The notes: a model not told the origin generated them from the letters alone. A stretch of 33,938 bases of DNA from JBDHZK01 sp039811865 (GCA_039811865.1 JBDHZK010000010.1:1-33938), one strand, 5' to 3'; shown: positions 1 to 7,745, counted from the first letter of the stretch. A program made the numbers and translations.

Positions 1-930
1 TCGAGCCCGAGCGCGCCGCCGCGGGCGGACTTCTGCTCGGTGAAGCTGCCGGTGGGGTGGGAGCGGGGGGTGAGTTTCCCCGACGACGCCGAGCCGTTGG
101 CGGTCGGGCCGGACGGCTCCGTGTTCTCCAAGCGGGGGACTGCTCTGGAACTGATCAGGCCGGATGGTCGGACGGTCAAGGTGGGTACGGCGCCGAGCTC
201 GGATCCTCGGGTCGACCGTGCCGTCGTGACTGCGACGCGCGTCGTGTATCTGCTGGCCGGGGGCATCTCGGTGGGCCGGGTGATGGAGTACTCCATCGAA
301 TCGGGCGGGACCCGCCGGCTCGGTACCTTCAGCAACTTCGTCGCGCGCGACGACCTCGTGGTCGCCTGGACGCTGCCGCACACCGACGCCGACCAGGGAC
401 CGGCCAAACTGATCGACCTGCGCACCGGACAGGTCCGCACGCTGGGGTTCGTCGGCTGGGATGCGCAGCTCGTTGGCCCGGCCGTCGTCTGGCTGTCGCG
501 CGGTCGCGCACTGTCTGGCGTCCTTCTCGACGGCGAGGTCTGGACGCCGCCCGCGCCAGTGGCCGCTTTCGTCCGGACCAGGGCCGACGCCAACTGGGAT
601 CGGTTCTTCTCCGATGGGTCGACGTGGTGGTTTCGGGGTAGCGACGGCGCGTACGCCTGGCGGGTCGGCTGGCCCGGGTTCGTGCGCGTGGTCGCGACGG
701 TCTCGGCGGGGCAGACCCCCATTCCCTTGGGAATGGTCGGGTCGCTCGGCTTCATCACCGTTCCAGGCGACGGGGAATCCGGCACGCACTTCGTGGCCGA
801 TCTGGACAGCGGGTCCGTCGCCAGGCTGGACCGGTTGCCCTACCTCTTTGGACCCGCCCAGGTGGTCGTTGACCCGGCGCACCCGCGCGTCGTCGCGATC
901 GGTTCGGCGACGACGCTGCCGCGTTGCTGA
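1..930 (+). CDS. Hypothetical protein, probably secreted, 5' end outside window
   Basis: The reading frame is open from base 1 to the stop at 928-930, so the gene almost certainly begins upstream. A GTG at 40 could serve as a start, but no ribosome binding site precedes it. The first visible residues are Ser/Pro/Ala-rich and followed by a lone Cys, which fits a linker after an export signal or lipoprotein anchor. The rest alternates short beta-prone stretches with Gly/Asp turns and recurring phrases such as VGPDGSVF, LIRPDGRTVKVG and LIDLRTGQVRTLG, which look like the blades of a beta-propeller. I recognise no family and no catalytic motif. It is convergent with ybaK, with 102 bases between them. 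It is surely coding, but its function is unknown. Confidence 0.6.
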   Translation, partial: SSPSAPPRADFCSVKLPVGWERGVSFPDDAEPLAVGPDGSVFSKRGTALELIRPDGRTVKVGTAPSSDPRVDRAVVTATRVVYLLAGGISVGRVMEYSIESGGTRRLGTFSNFVARDDLVVAWTLPHTDADQGPAKLIDLRTGQVRTLGFVGWDAQLVGPAVVWLSRGRALSGVLLDGEVWTPPAPVAAFVRTRADANWDRFFSDGSTWWFRGSDGAYAWRVGWPGFVRVVATVSAGQTPIPLGMVGSLGFITVPGDGESGTHFVADLDSGSVARLDRLPYLFGPAQVVVDPAHPRVVAIGSATTLPRC

Positions 931-1032
931 TCGCGCTCCCAGCCGGCGCCCCGGCGCTGTCGACCGCGAGGCGGCGGTGGCCGACTCACCGGTTGGGTCT
1001 GGCTTCGCCGAAGGCGTTCGCGCGGGAACGGT

Positions 1033-1530
1033 TCAGCGGGCGATGGGGGCGAAGGTCGCGCTGGTTAGCTGGGCCAGGTCGGCGGCGGCGAGCTCGACTT
1101 GCAGCCCACGTTTCCCGGCGGACACGACGATGGTGGCGAACTCCTCGGCAGAGGCGTCGATGACCGTCGGCAGTGGCGTCTTGTGCGCGATCGGGGAGAT
1201 CCCGCCGACCACGTAGCCGCTGCTGCGGGCGGCGAGGTTGGGATCGGCGAGGGCAAGCTTCTTCACTCCCAAAGCGGCGGCCATCGCTTTCAGATCGAGT
1301 TGGCCGGCAACCGGCACCACCCCAACCGCCAACGTGGGCGCGGCCTTCGTCCCGGTGTTGACGACCAGCGTCTTGAACACCCTCGTGGCCTCGACTCCCA
1401 ACTCCGCTACGACCTCGTCCCCAAACGCGGTCACACCGTCGTGGTGGGTGTAGGGCCGCAGCGTGAACTCGACGCCGGCGGCCTCCAGCGCCTGGGTCGC
1501 CGGCGTGCCGCCCGAATGCGATTTGGCCAT
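1033..1530 (-). CDS. ybaK: Cys-tRNA(Pro)/Cys-tRNA(Cys) deacylase, YbaK/EbsC family
   Basis: This is a single-domain trans-editing enzyme that hydrolyses mischarged Cys-tRNA(Pro) in the cytoplasm. At 165 residues it has the usual family length. The conserved Lys of the substrate pocket is visible in RVFKTLV (K53), and the family signature GYVVGGISPIAHK follows near residues 104-116, with another conserved patch at PTVIDAS. The ATG at 1530 begins MAKSHSGGTPATQALEAAGV, the usual YbaK N-terminus. It is transcribed away from the his genes and lies 29 bases downstream of the DUF554 gene on the same strand, so the two may share a transcript. The family call is firm. The exact tRNA preference is inferred from homologues. 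Confidence 0.9.
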   Translation of the reverse strand: MAKSHSGGTPATQALEAAGVEFTLRPYTHHDGVTAFGDEVVAELGVEATRVFKTLVVNTGTKAAPTLAVGVVPVAGQLDLKAMAAALGVKKLALADPNLAARSSGYVVGGISPIAHKTPLPTVIDASAEEFATIVVSAGKRGLQVELAAADLAQLTSATFAPIAR

Positions 1531-1559
1531 GGCGTAAACCTACTTGGGAAGGCGGAGGG

Positions 1560-2297
1560 TCATCTCAGCGCGTCCACGAGGGTGACCAGCAACGGCGCGA
1601 ACACGAGGGCGGGAAGCATGTCCCCGACGCGCACCAGCCGCACTTCGAGCAGGCGCAGGCCGAGGCCGAGGAGCAGTACCCCACCGGTGGCGGTCAGGGC
1701 GTCGATCTGGGCCGCGGGCAAGACGTCGCCAAGCCAGAACCCGACCAGGGTCAGCGCGCCCTGGATCACCGCCACCGAAATGGCGGACGCCAGCACGCCG
1801 ATGCCCAGCGTCGACGCGAAGGCGACCGCGGCGAAGCCGTCCAGGACCGACTTGACCAGGAGCTGCTCGGCGCCGCGGCCGAGTCCGTCCGACAGCGACC
1901 CCAGGATCGTCAGCGGGCCCACGCAGAACACCATCGTGGCGGTGACGAATCCGGTCACGAAACGTTCCCGATCACCGGCGCCGCGAGTGAGCAGACGCCG
2001 CAACCCGTCGCCGACCTGGTCTAGTCGGGCCTCGACCCCGAGTGTCGACCCGGTCAGGGTGCCGAGCAGCAGTGCCCCCAGCACGATCAGGAAGGCGAAC
2101 TGGCCGGCCGCGGCGTGCAGCGGCACGGAGGTCACCGACACCACGGACAAGCCGCCGATGACCAGCGTCGCCAGTCCGAGGACGTCGGTGATCGTGCCAC
2201 GGGTCCGCTTGCTCAACCGGCCGCCAAGCACCAGGCCGATCAGGCCCCCGACCAGCACGGTGACCACATTGGTGAACGTCCCGAGGCCGATGAACAT
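1560..2297 (-). CDS. DUF554 family integral membrane protein
   Basis: The protein has about 245 residues and six to seven hydrophobic helices. It begins MFIGLGTFTNVVTVLVGGLIG, the characteristic DUF554 (YdfK/YqgA-like) opening, with GRLSKRTRGTITDVLGLATLVIGG just after. Gly-rich transmembrane segments continue to the C-terminus. No biochemical role is established for the family, and a transport function is only guessed. I chose the ATG at 2297 over an in-frame TTG at 2309 because the family motif starts there. The gene is divergent from hisD with only 19 bases between start codons, and its ATG lies in the spacer of a 16-base palindrome. No clear ribosome binding site precedes the ATG, so a leaderless or very short leader is possible. 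Confidence 0.85.
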   Translation of the reverse strand: MFIGLGTFTNVVTVLVGGLIGLVLGGRLSKRTRGTITDVLGLATLVIGGLSVVSVTSVPLHAAAGQFAFLIVLGALLLGTLTGSTLGVEARLDQVGDGLRRLLTRGAGDRERFVTGFVTATMVFCVGPLTILGSLSDGLGRGAEQLLVKSVLDGFAAVAFASTLGIGVLASAISVAVIQGALTLVGFWLGDVLPAAQIDALTATGGVLLLGLGLRLLEVRLVRVGDMLPALVFAPLLVTLVDALR

Positions 2298-2305
2298 GGG
2301 TTCAT
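2290..2305. promoter_or_regulatory. Palindrome with LexA-box core between DUF554 gene and hisD
   Basis: The sequence ATGAAC-ATGG-GTTCAT has perfect 6-base arms around a 4-base spacer. It shares the GAAC-N4-GTTC core of actinobacterial SOS boxes and of the site before ruvC in this window, but lacks the flanking C and G of the CGAAC/GTTCG consensus. It spans the DUF554 start codon and touches the hisD -10 hexamer. It is a plausible operator; which protein binds it is unknown. Confidence 0.4.
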
Positions 2306-2310
2306 ACAAT
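2305..2310 (+). promoter_or_regulatory. hisD -10 element, leaderless start
   Basis: TACAAT fits the actinobacterial TANNNT hexamer and ends 6 bases before the GTG of hisD, which would put the transcription start at or next to the start codon. No TTGACA-like -35 is seen at 16-18 bases. No Shine-Dalgarno sequence fits the 6-base gap, which supports a leaderless mRNA. Confidence 0.55.
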
Positions 2311-2316
2311 CACCGG

Positions 2317-3612
2317 GTGATCCGAACCCTCGATCTGCGTGGACAGCGGCCCGACTACGCCAAGGTCGTGCCGCGAGCGCACATGGACGTCGAGCGTGCC
2401 GTGGATGCCGTTCGGCCCATCTGTGAGGCGGTGGCGGCCGAGGGCGCTCAAGCCCTCAGGCGCTTCAGCGAGCGGTTCGACGCTGTCGCCCCAGAGCATC
2501 TTCGGGTCCCGGCCGAGGTGTTGGCCAGGTGCGCCGAGGAGCTTGAGCCCGACGTCCGGGCGGCATTTGCCGAGTCGATTCGGCGCCGCCGCGAGGTGTG
2601 CGCCGTCGAGGCCGAGACGTCCAGCGTGCGGGTCGAGGTGGCTCCCGGTGCGGTGGTGGAGCAGCGCATGATCCCGGTCGACCGGGTCGGCCTGTACATC
2701 CCGGGCGGGGTGGCGCCGCTGGCGTCCACGGTGATCATGAACGTCGTTCCCGCGCAGGTGGCGGGGGTGCGCTCGATCGCCGTCGCGTCGCCGCCGCAGG
2801 CCGAGTTCGGTGGTCTGCCGCACCCGAACATCCTCGGGCTTTGCCACCTGCTCGGAGTGGACGAGGTGTACGCGGTCGGGGGAGCGCAGGCCATCGCGAT
2901 GTTCGCCTACGGCGTCGATGGGCTGTGTCCAAAGGTGGACATGGTGACCGGCCCGGGCAACATTTACGTCGTGGCCGCCAAACGGCTGCTGCGCGGGCGG
3001 ATCGGCATCGACGCCGAGGCTGGCCCGACCGAGATCCTGATCCTCGCCGACGCCACCGCGAATCCCCGGCACGTCGCGGCCGACCTGATCTCGCAGGCCG
3101 AGCATGACGAGTTGGCTGCGGCCGTCCTCGTCACCGACTCGCCCGAGCTGGCGGATGCGGTGGGCGCGGAGCTGGTCGCGCAGGTGGCGGCGCAGAAACA
3201 CCGGTCGCGCATCGAGGCCAGCCTGGCCGGGCAGCAGTCGGCGATCGTCCTGACCGACGACCTGGAGCAGGGCCTTGACGTCACCAACGCATACGCCGCT
3301 GAGCACCTGGAGATCCACACCGCCGACGCGGCCAAGGTAGCGGCGGGCGTCCGTAACGCCGGCGCGATCTTCGTCGGCACCTGGTCGCCGGTGTCGCTGG
3401 GGGACTACTCGGCCGGTTCGACGCACGTGCTCCCGACCGCAGGTTGTGCCTGCCACAGTGCCGGGCTGAATGTGAAGAGCTACCTCAAGGCGGTGCACGT
3501 CATTTCCTACGATCAGGCTGCGCTGCTCGATGTCGCCGCCACGGTCGAGACCTTCGCCGCCGCCGAGGATCTGCCGGCGCACGGCGCCGCCGTCACGGTG
3601 CGGCGCTCGTGA
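2317..3612 (+). CDS. hisD: Histidinol dehydrogenase
   Basis: HisD performs the last two steps of histidine synthesis, oxidising L-histidinol to L-histidine with two NAD+ and a bound zinc. The GTG at 2317 gives 431 residues, the normal length, and starts MIRTLDLRGQRPDYAKVVPR as in other actinobacteria. The open frame continues upstream, but only antisense to the DUF554 gene. Visible family blocks are VGLYIPGGVAPLASTVIMN, VTGPGNIYV, the zinc-ligand region SQAEHDE, the catalytic Glu-His in NAYAAEHLEIHT, and GDYSAGSTHVLPT near the C-terminus. The gene opens the hisDCBH run and overlaps hisC by 4 bases (GTGA). Its promoter lies inside the palindrome-bearing DUF554 5' end. Confidence 0.97.
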   Translation: MIRTLDLRGQRPDYAKVVPRAHMDVERAVDAVRPICEAVAAEGAQALRRFSERFDAVAPEHLRVPAEVLARCAEELEPDVRAAFAESIRRRREVCAVEAETSSVRVEVAPGAVVEQRMIPVDRVGLYIPGGVAPLASTVIMNVVPAQVAGVRSIAVASPPQAEFGGLPHPNILGLCHLLGVDEVYAVGGAQAIAMFAYGVDGLCPKVDMVTGPGNIYVVAAKRLLRGRIGIDAEAGPTEILILADATANPRHVAADLISQAEHDELAAAVLVTDSPELADAVGAELVAQVAAQKHRSRIEASLAGQQSAIVLTDDLEQGLDVTNAYAAEHLEIHTADAAKVAAGVRNAGAIFVGTWSPVSLGDYSAGSTHVLPTAGCACHSAGLNVKSYLKAVHVISYDQAALLDVAATVETFAAAEDLPAHGAAVTVRRS

Positions 3613-4736
3613 GCGGCACCCGGCGCGACCTGACGCTGGGCGCGTTGCCATTGCGTCCCGAACTGGTGGGGGAGGAGCCCTACGGCGCGCCCCAACTGGA
3701 CGTCGCGGTGCGGCTCAACGTCAACGAGAACCCCTACCCGCCGAGCGATTCGACGGCCGCCGACATGGCCGCGGCGGTGCGGGCAGCCGCGGCGGGAGTG
3801 AACCGCTACCCCGACCGCGAGGCGAGCGCCCTGCGGACCGGCCTGGCCGCCTACCTGGGCCACGGCCTGGGTGCGGATGAGATTTGGGTGGCCAACGGCA
3901 GTAACGAGGTGATGAGCCACGTCTTCGGTGCGTTCGGTGGACCCGGACGGGTCGGGCTGTCGTTCGCTCCCACCTACTCCATGTATCCCGAGTACGCACG
4001 AAACACCCACACGGCTTGGGTAACCGTGCCCAGGCATCCCGACTACACGCTGGACGCGGCCCTCGTCCTGGGCGCGATCGAGCAGCACCGCCCCAGCGTC
4101 GTCCTGATCACGACGCCGAACAACCCGACCGGGACGACCACGCCGATTTCGGTGTTGCGTGAGGTGCTGGCCGCTACGGCCGATGCGGGCGCGGTGGTCA
4201 TCGTGGATGAGGCGTATCAGGAGTTCGCGCGGCACCCCGAGCACACCGCGCTCTCGCTGCTCGACGAGTTCGGCCAACTCATCGTGAGCCGCACCATGAG
4301 CAAGGCGTTCGCCTTTGCCGGCGGACGGGTGGGCTATTTCGCGGCCGCGCCTGCGGTGGTCGACGCCTGCCGGATCGTCCGACTGCCCTACCACCTGTCG
4401 GCGCAGACGCAGGCGCTGGCCTGCGTGGCGTTGGCGCACGCCGACGAAATGCTCGCGCAGGTCGATCGGCTCCGCTTCGAGCGCGATCGGCTGCTGGTCA
4501 ATCTGCCCGAGCTGGGCCTGCAGGTCGTCGACTCCGACGCCAACTTCTGCCTGTTCGGGCGGTTCGCCGACCGGCACGACGTGTGGCGCCGGCTCCTGGA
4601 GCGAGGAGTCCTGGTCCGCGAGACCGGGCCGGACGGTTACCTTCGGGTCTCGGCCGGCACGCCGCAGGAGATGTCCGGCTTCTACGCGGCGCTGACCGAG
4701 GTGCTGCCGGATGTCGAACTATTGAAGGAGAGCTGA
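3609..4736 (+). CDS. hisC: Histidinol-phosphate aminotransferase
   Basis: This is a PLP-dependent class I/II aminotransferase that converts imidazole acetol phosphate and glutamate to histidinol phosphate and 2-oxoglutarate. It has 375 residues. Motifs in order are LNVNENPYPPS, the cofactor-phosphate region NGSNEVMSHVFGAFGGPGR, TTPNNPTGT, DEAYQEF, and SRTMSKAFAFAGGRVGY, which carries the Schiff-base lysine K232. The GTG start overlaps the hisD stop as GTGA and gives a protein beginning MSGTRRDLTLGALPLRPEL. Longer in-frame starts lie within hisD and are rejected. The stop codon shares one base with the hisB ATG, so translation is probably coupled. Some actinobacterial HisC enzymes also act on aromatic substrates, which cannot be judged here. 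Confidence 0.96.
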   Translation: MSGTRRDLTLGALPLRPELVGEEPYGAPQLDVAVRLNVNENPYPPSDSTAADMAAAVRAAAAGVNRYPDREASALRTGLAAYLGHGLGADEIWVANGSNEVMSHVFGAFGGPGRVGLSFAPTYSMYPEYARNTHTAWVTVPRHPDYTLDAALVLGAIEQHRPSVVLITTPNNPTGTTTPISVLREVLAATADAGAVVIVDEAYQEFARHPEHTALSLLDEFGQLIVSRTMSKAFAFAGGRVGYFAAAPAVVDACRIVRLPYHLSAQTQALACVALAHADEMLAQVDRLRFERDRLLVNLPELGLQVVDSDANFCLFGRFADRHDVWRRLLERGVLVRETGPDGYLRVSAGTPQEMSGFYAALTEVLPDVELLKES

Positions 4737-5347
4737 TGGGACGCACCGCGATCCTGGACCGCCAGACCAGCGAGTCGAGCGTCCGGGTCGAACTCGACCT
4801 GGACGGGACGGGCAAGTCCGAGATCGACACCGGCGTCGGGTTCTACGACCACATGCTGACCGCGCTGGCCAAGCACTCGCTGATCGACCTTCGCGTCAAG
4901 ACGGTCGGGGACGTCCACATCGACGGGCATCACAGCGTCGAGGACACCGCGATCGTGATCGGTCAGGCCCTGGACACCGCTCTGGGCGACCGCGCTGGGA
5001 TCCGGCGCTTCGGCGACGCGCTCGTCCCCTTGGACGAGGCGCTGGCGCAGGCGGTGGTCGACGTGTCGGGCCGGCCGTACTTCGCTGGCAGCGGGGAGCC
5101 GGAGGGCCAGGTCTACGCGCTGATCGGCGGTTCGGGCGTCCCTTATGCGGGGTCGCTGACCATGCACGTGCTTGAGTCGCTGGCCTTCCATGCCAGGATC
5201 TGCCTGCACGTGCGGCTGATTTCGGGACGCGACCCGCACCACATCGTCGAGGCGCAGTTCAAGGCGGTGGCGCAGGCGCTGCGCACGGCGATCGCGCCCG
5301 AGCCGCGAATCGCGGGCATCATCCCCAGCACCAAGGGAACGCTGTGA
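4736..5347 (+). CDS. hisB: Imidazoleglycerol-phosphate dehydratase
   Basis: This is the monofunctional Mn-dependent dehydratase (203 residues, no phosphatase domain) that turns imidazole glycerol phosphate into imidazole acetol phosphate, the HisC substrate. Both metal-binding repeats are present: HHSVEDTAIVIG in the first half and DPHHIVEAQFKA in the second, along with TGVGFYDHMLTALAKHS. The segment MHVLESLAFHARICLHVR is the actinobacterial version of that region. The ATG at 4736 shares a base with the hisC TGA and is preceded by GAAGGAG at 4724-4730, a good ribosome binding site. The stop overlaps the hisH GTG by 4 bases. Confidence 0.97.
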   Translation: MGRTAILDRQTSESSVRVELDLDGTGKSEIDTGVGFYDHMLTALAKHSLIDLRVKTVGDVHIDGHHSVEDTAIVIGQALDTALGDRAGIRRFGDALVPLDEALAQAVVDVSGRPYFAGSGEPEGQVYALIGGSGVPYAGSLTMHVLESLAFHARICLHVRLISGRDPHHIVEAQFKAVAQALRTAIAPEPRIAGIIPSTKGTL

Positions 5348-5970
5348 GCGTTGCCCCCACAGTCGCCGTCCTCGACTACGGATCGGGAAACCTGCACTCG
5401 GTCACCCGTGCGGTTGCGGCCACGGGGGCGCGCGTCGTCCTGACCCCTGATCCGGAGGAGGCCGACCGTGCCGCGGGTGTGGTCGTCCCGGGAGTGGGTG
5501 CCTTCGCTGCCTGCATGGCTGGGCTCGTCGACGTGGGCGGGGACGAGTTGATCCGCGCCCGGACCTCACAGGGACGTCCTAGTTTGGGCATCTGCGTTGG
5601 GCACCAGGTGCTGTTCGCCCACGGAATCGAGCATGGCGAGGACACTCGCGGCGTGGGCGTGCTGCCCGGCGTCGTGGAGCACCTGGACGCGGCGCGGCTG
5701 CCCCACATGGGCTGGAATCTGGTGGTCCCACCGGCCGGCACGAGGCTGTTCGCCGGCGTGGAGCGCGAGCGGTTCTACTTCGTCCACTCCTACGGCGTCC
5801 ATCCGACCGCGGCGTGGCCGGACGACGCCCGGATCACCTGGTGCGACCACGAAGCCGATCGCTTCATCGCCGCCGTGGAGTTCGGTGCCCTTTCGAGCAC
5901 ACAATTCCATCCCGAGAAGTCAGGGAAAGCGGGCGCAGCGCTGCTGCGCAACTGGGTCACGGCGCTGTAG
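5344..5970 (+). CDS. hisH: Imidazole glycerol phosphate synthase, glutaminase subunit
   Basis: HisH is a class I glutamine amidotransferase that releases ammonia from glutamine and feeds it to HisF to make imidazole glycerol phosphate and AICAR. The protein has 208 residues. The nucleophile C84 is in LGICVGHQVL, and the other triad members H189 and E191 are in TQFHPEKS. The N-terminal VAVLDYGSGNLHSV and oxyanion-loop PGVGAF blocks are intact. The start is a GTG in a GTGA overlap with the hisB stop. Its partner hisF is not in this window, so the complex must be assembled from another locus. A 120-base gap with its own promoter separates hisH from hisA. Confidence 0.96.
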   Translation: MSVAPTVAVLDYGSGNLHSVTRAVAATGARVVLTPDPEEADRAAGVVVPGVGAFAACMAGLVDVGGDELIRARTSQGRPSLGICVGHQVLFAHGIEHGEDTRGVGVLPGVVEHLDAARLPHMGWNLVVPPAGTRLFAGVERERFYFVHSYGVHPTAAWPDDARITWCDHEADRFIAAVEFGALSSTQFHPEKSGKAGAALLRNWVTAL

Positions 5971-6052
5971 CAACCCGCGGACGAGTTGTGGCTGAGAGCT
6001 GGGTTCGTAGTCGACACCAGATCTCACCCACAAGTGCCGGCCGTGGGCGCAT

Positions 6053-6067
6053 CCGGGTCGAGCCCGG
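6053..6067 (+). terminator. Possible weak hairpin between hisH and hisA
   Basis: CCGGG-TCGAG-CCCGG forms a perfect 5-base-pair GC stem with a 5-base loop, 10 bases before the hisA -10 element. There is no following T-run, so termination is doubtful. It may simply be GC-rich leader sequence. Confidence 0.25.
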
Positions 6068-6076
6068 CCGCGCGGC

Positions 6077-6082
6077 TAGGGT
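6077..6082 (+). promoter_or_regulatory. hisA -10 element, leaderless start
   Basis: TAGGGT matches TANNNT and ends 8 bases before the hisA GTG at 6091, leaving no room for a normal ribosome binding site. With the 120-base gap behind hisH, this indicates that hisA has its own promoter. Confidence 0.5.
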
Positions 6083-6090
6083 GTGCGTCC

Positions 6091-6825
6091 GTGAGCGAAC
6101 TGGTGTTGTTGCCCGCGGTTGACGTTCAGGGCGGTCAGGCCGTCCAGCTGGTCCAGGGGATCGCAGGGTCGGAGAAGGTGTTCGGCGACCCCCGTGCGGC
6201 CGCGACGCGTTGGCAAGACGCTGGGGCCGATTGGCTGCATCTGGTCGATCTGGACGCCGCTTTCGGGCGGGGCAGCAACGCCGAGGTGATCGCCGACATC
6301 GTGGCCGGCCTGAGCCTGAATGTGGAGCAGTCCGGCGGAATCCGGGACGACGCCTCGCTCGAGCGCGCGCTGGCCACCGGGTGCCGCCGGGTAAACATCG
6401 GCACAGCGGCCCTGGAAGCGCCCGACTGGTGCGACGAGGTGGTCCGCTCTTACGGCGACCGGGTGGCGATCGGGCTCGACGTCCGCGGGACGCGCCTGGC
6501 CGCGCGCGGCTGGACGCGGGAGGGCGGCGACCTCCACGAAACCATCGAGCGGCTGAACGCCGCCGGCTGCCAGCGCTACGTCGTCACCGATGTCGCCTCC
6601 GACGGGATGCTGACCGGCCCCAACTTGGCCCTGCTGCGAGACGTTTGCGCTCGCACCGACGCCGCTGTGATCGCCTCCGGCGGAATCGCTCGACTGGACG
6701 ATCTGCGCGCCCTGCGTGAGCTGGTGGACGATGGCGTCGAGGGCGCGATCATCGGCACCGCGCTGTACCTGGGCAACTTCACCCTGGCCGAGGCGCTGGA
6801 GATCGCCTCCGGACGCGTCGAGTAG
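6091..6825 (+). CDS. hisA: ProFAR isomerase HisA, PriA-type
   Basis: This (beta/alpha)8 barrel isomerises ProFAR to PRFAR in histidine synthesis. In many actinobacteria the same protein (PriA) also isomerises phosphoribosylanthranilate for tryptophan. The GTG at 6091 gives 244 residues starting MSELVLLPAVDVQGGQAVQL. The two catalytic aspartates are D11 (PAVDV) and D167 (VVTDVASDGML), and PriA-like features ARGWTREGG and HLVDLDAAFGRGSN are present. At position 19, where homologues read AVRL, this protein reads AVQL, so a usually conserved Arg is Gln. Bifunctionality is likely but depends on whether trpF exists elsewhere. yebC, rather than the usual hisF, follows. Confidence 0.93.
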   Translation: MSELVLLPAVDVQGGQAVQLVQGIAGSEKVFGDPRAAATRWQDAGADWLHLVDLDAAFGRGSNAEVIADIVAGLSLNVEQSGGIRDDASLERALATGCRRVNIGTAALEAPDWCDEVVRSYGDRVAIGLDVRGTRLAARGWTREGGDLHETIERLNAAGCQRYVVTDVASDGMLTGPNLALLRDVCARTDAAVIASGGIARLDDLRALRELVDDGVEGAIIGTALYLGNFTLAEALEIASGRVE

Positions 6826-6828
6826 GCT
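6823..6828 (+). promoter_or_regulatory. Candidate -10 element for yebC
   Basis: TAGGCT, the hexamer most often seen before genes in this window, starts in the hisA stop codon and lies 90 bases before the yebC ATG. It would give a leader of about 85 bases. No -35 match is obvious. Confidence 0.4.
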
Positions 6829-6918
6829 GGACCGTCGGCCCGACACCCCCACCACCGGCAACCCGGTTGTCGCGGGTGCCCAGGGCGACAGCGACATCGA
6901 AGCGAGTGAGTTGAGGGT

Positions 6919-7692
6919 ATGAGCGGTCATTCCAAGTGGGCGACGACCAAGCACAAGAAGGCGGTCATCGACGCCAAGCGCGGCAAGCTGTTCGCGAAGC
7001 TGATCAAGAATATCGAGGTCGCGGCGCGGACCGGCGGCGGTGACCCCGGCGGAAACCCCACTTTGTATGACGCCATTCAGAAGGCCCGCAAGAACTCCGT
7101 ACCGCTTGACAACATCGACCGCGCGGTAAAGCGAGGCTCGGGCGCGGAGGCCGGCGGCTCGGAGTACATCACGATCATGTACGAGGCGTACGGTCCCGGC
7201 GGCGTGGCGATCCTCATCGAATGCCTGACCGACAACCGCAACCGGTCGGCGTCCGATGTGCGCGTAGCGGTCACCCGAAATGGCGGGCGGCTAGCCGACG
7301 TCGGCTCCGTGCAGCGCCTGTTCAGCCGTAAGGGCGTCGTCCAGGTGGCGGCCAGCCAGGGCGGTCGCGAGGTGACCGAGCTGGACCTGATGGAGGCCAC
7401 CCTCGATGCCGATCCCGAGGAGATCACCGAGGCGGGCGAGGGCTTCGAACTCATCTCCGACCCGGCGAATCTCGTCGCCGTCCGGGCCGCGATTCAGGAG
7501 GCTGGGCTGGACTACGAGTCGGCCGAGGTCAACTTCGTGGCGTCGTTCAGCTCCGAGCTGTCCGAGGCCGATGAGGTCGCCAAGCTCTTCCGCCTGATCG
7601 AGGCGCTTGAGGACCTGGACGATGTCCAAAACGTCTACAGCAACGAGGATGTGCCCGACGAGATCCTCGCCGCCCTGGAGGACGACGAGTAG
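6919..7692 (+). CDS. yebC: YebC/PmpR/TACO1 family protein
   Basis: YebC-family proteins have been described both as DNA-binding regulators and as ribosome-associated factors that ease translation of difficult sequences such as proline runs. The 257-residue sequence starts MSGHSKWATTKHKKAVIDAKRG, the diagnostic opening, and includes GGDPGGNPTLYDAIQKARKNSVP, MYEAYGPGGVAILIECLTDNRNR and the acidic C-terminal domain ending in EDLDDVQNVYSN. The ATG at 6919 follows TTGAGGGT. Its place just before ruvC is conserved in many bacteria. An 81-base gap with an SOS box separates it from ruvC, so the two can be regulated independently. Confidence 0.96.
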   Translation: MSGHSKWATTKHKKAVIDAKRGKLFAKLIKNIEVAARTGGGDPGGNPTLYDAIQKARKNSVPLDNIDRAVKRGSGAEAGGSEYITIMYEAYGPGGVAILIECLTDNRNRSASDVRVAVTRNGGRLADVGSVQRLFSRKGVVQVAASQGGREVTELDLMEATLDADPEEITEAGEGFELISDPANLVAVRAAIQEAGLDYESAEVNFVASFSSELSEADEVAKLFRLIEALEDLDDVQNVYSNEDVPDEILAALEDDE

Positions 7693-7739
7693 GACGCCGG
7701 GGTCGGCGTGGGATCCCACACCGGCAGGCGCATCCCGGA

Positions 7740-7745
7740 TAGTCT
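7740..7745 (+). promoter_or_regulatory. Candidate -10 element for ruvC
   Basis: TAGTCT matches TANNNT and directly abuts the SOS box, so transcription would begin inside the box at about 7752. That position would let a bound repressor block initiation. No convincing -35 is seen. Confidence 0.4.

Noticed and set aside
931..1032. Possible terminator between the first gene and ybaK (CTTCG-C-CGAAG)
   Set aside because: The loop is one base and no T-run follows, so it would not form a hairpin.
1099..2316. Open plus-strand frame running into hisD, giving an apparent 837-residue protein
   Set aside because: It is antisense to ybaK and the DUF554 gene, both with clear family motifs. HisD similarity begins only at the GTG at 2317.
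6851..6890. Inverted repeat CAACC-C-GGTTG with surrounding GC-rich sequence in the yebC leader
   Set aside because: A one-base loop cannot form and no extended stem is found. It does not match any riboswitch I know.
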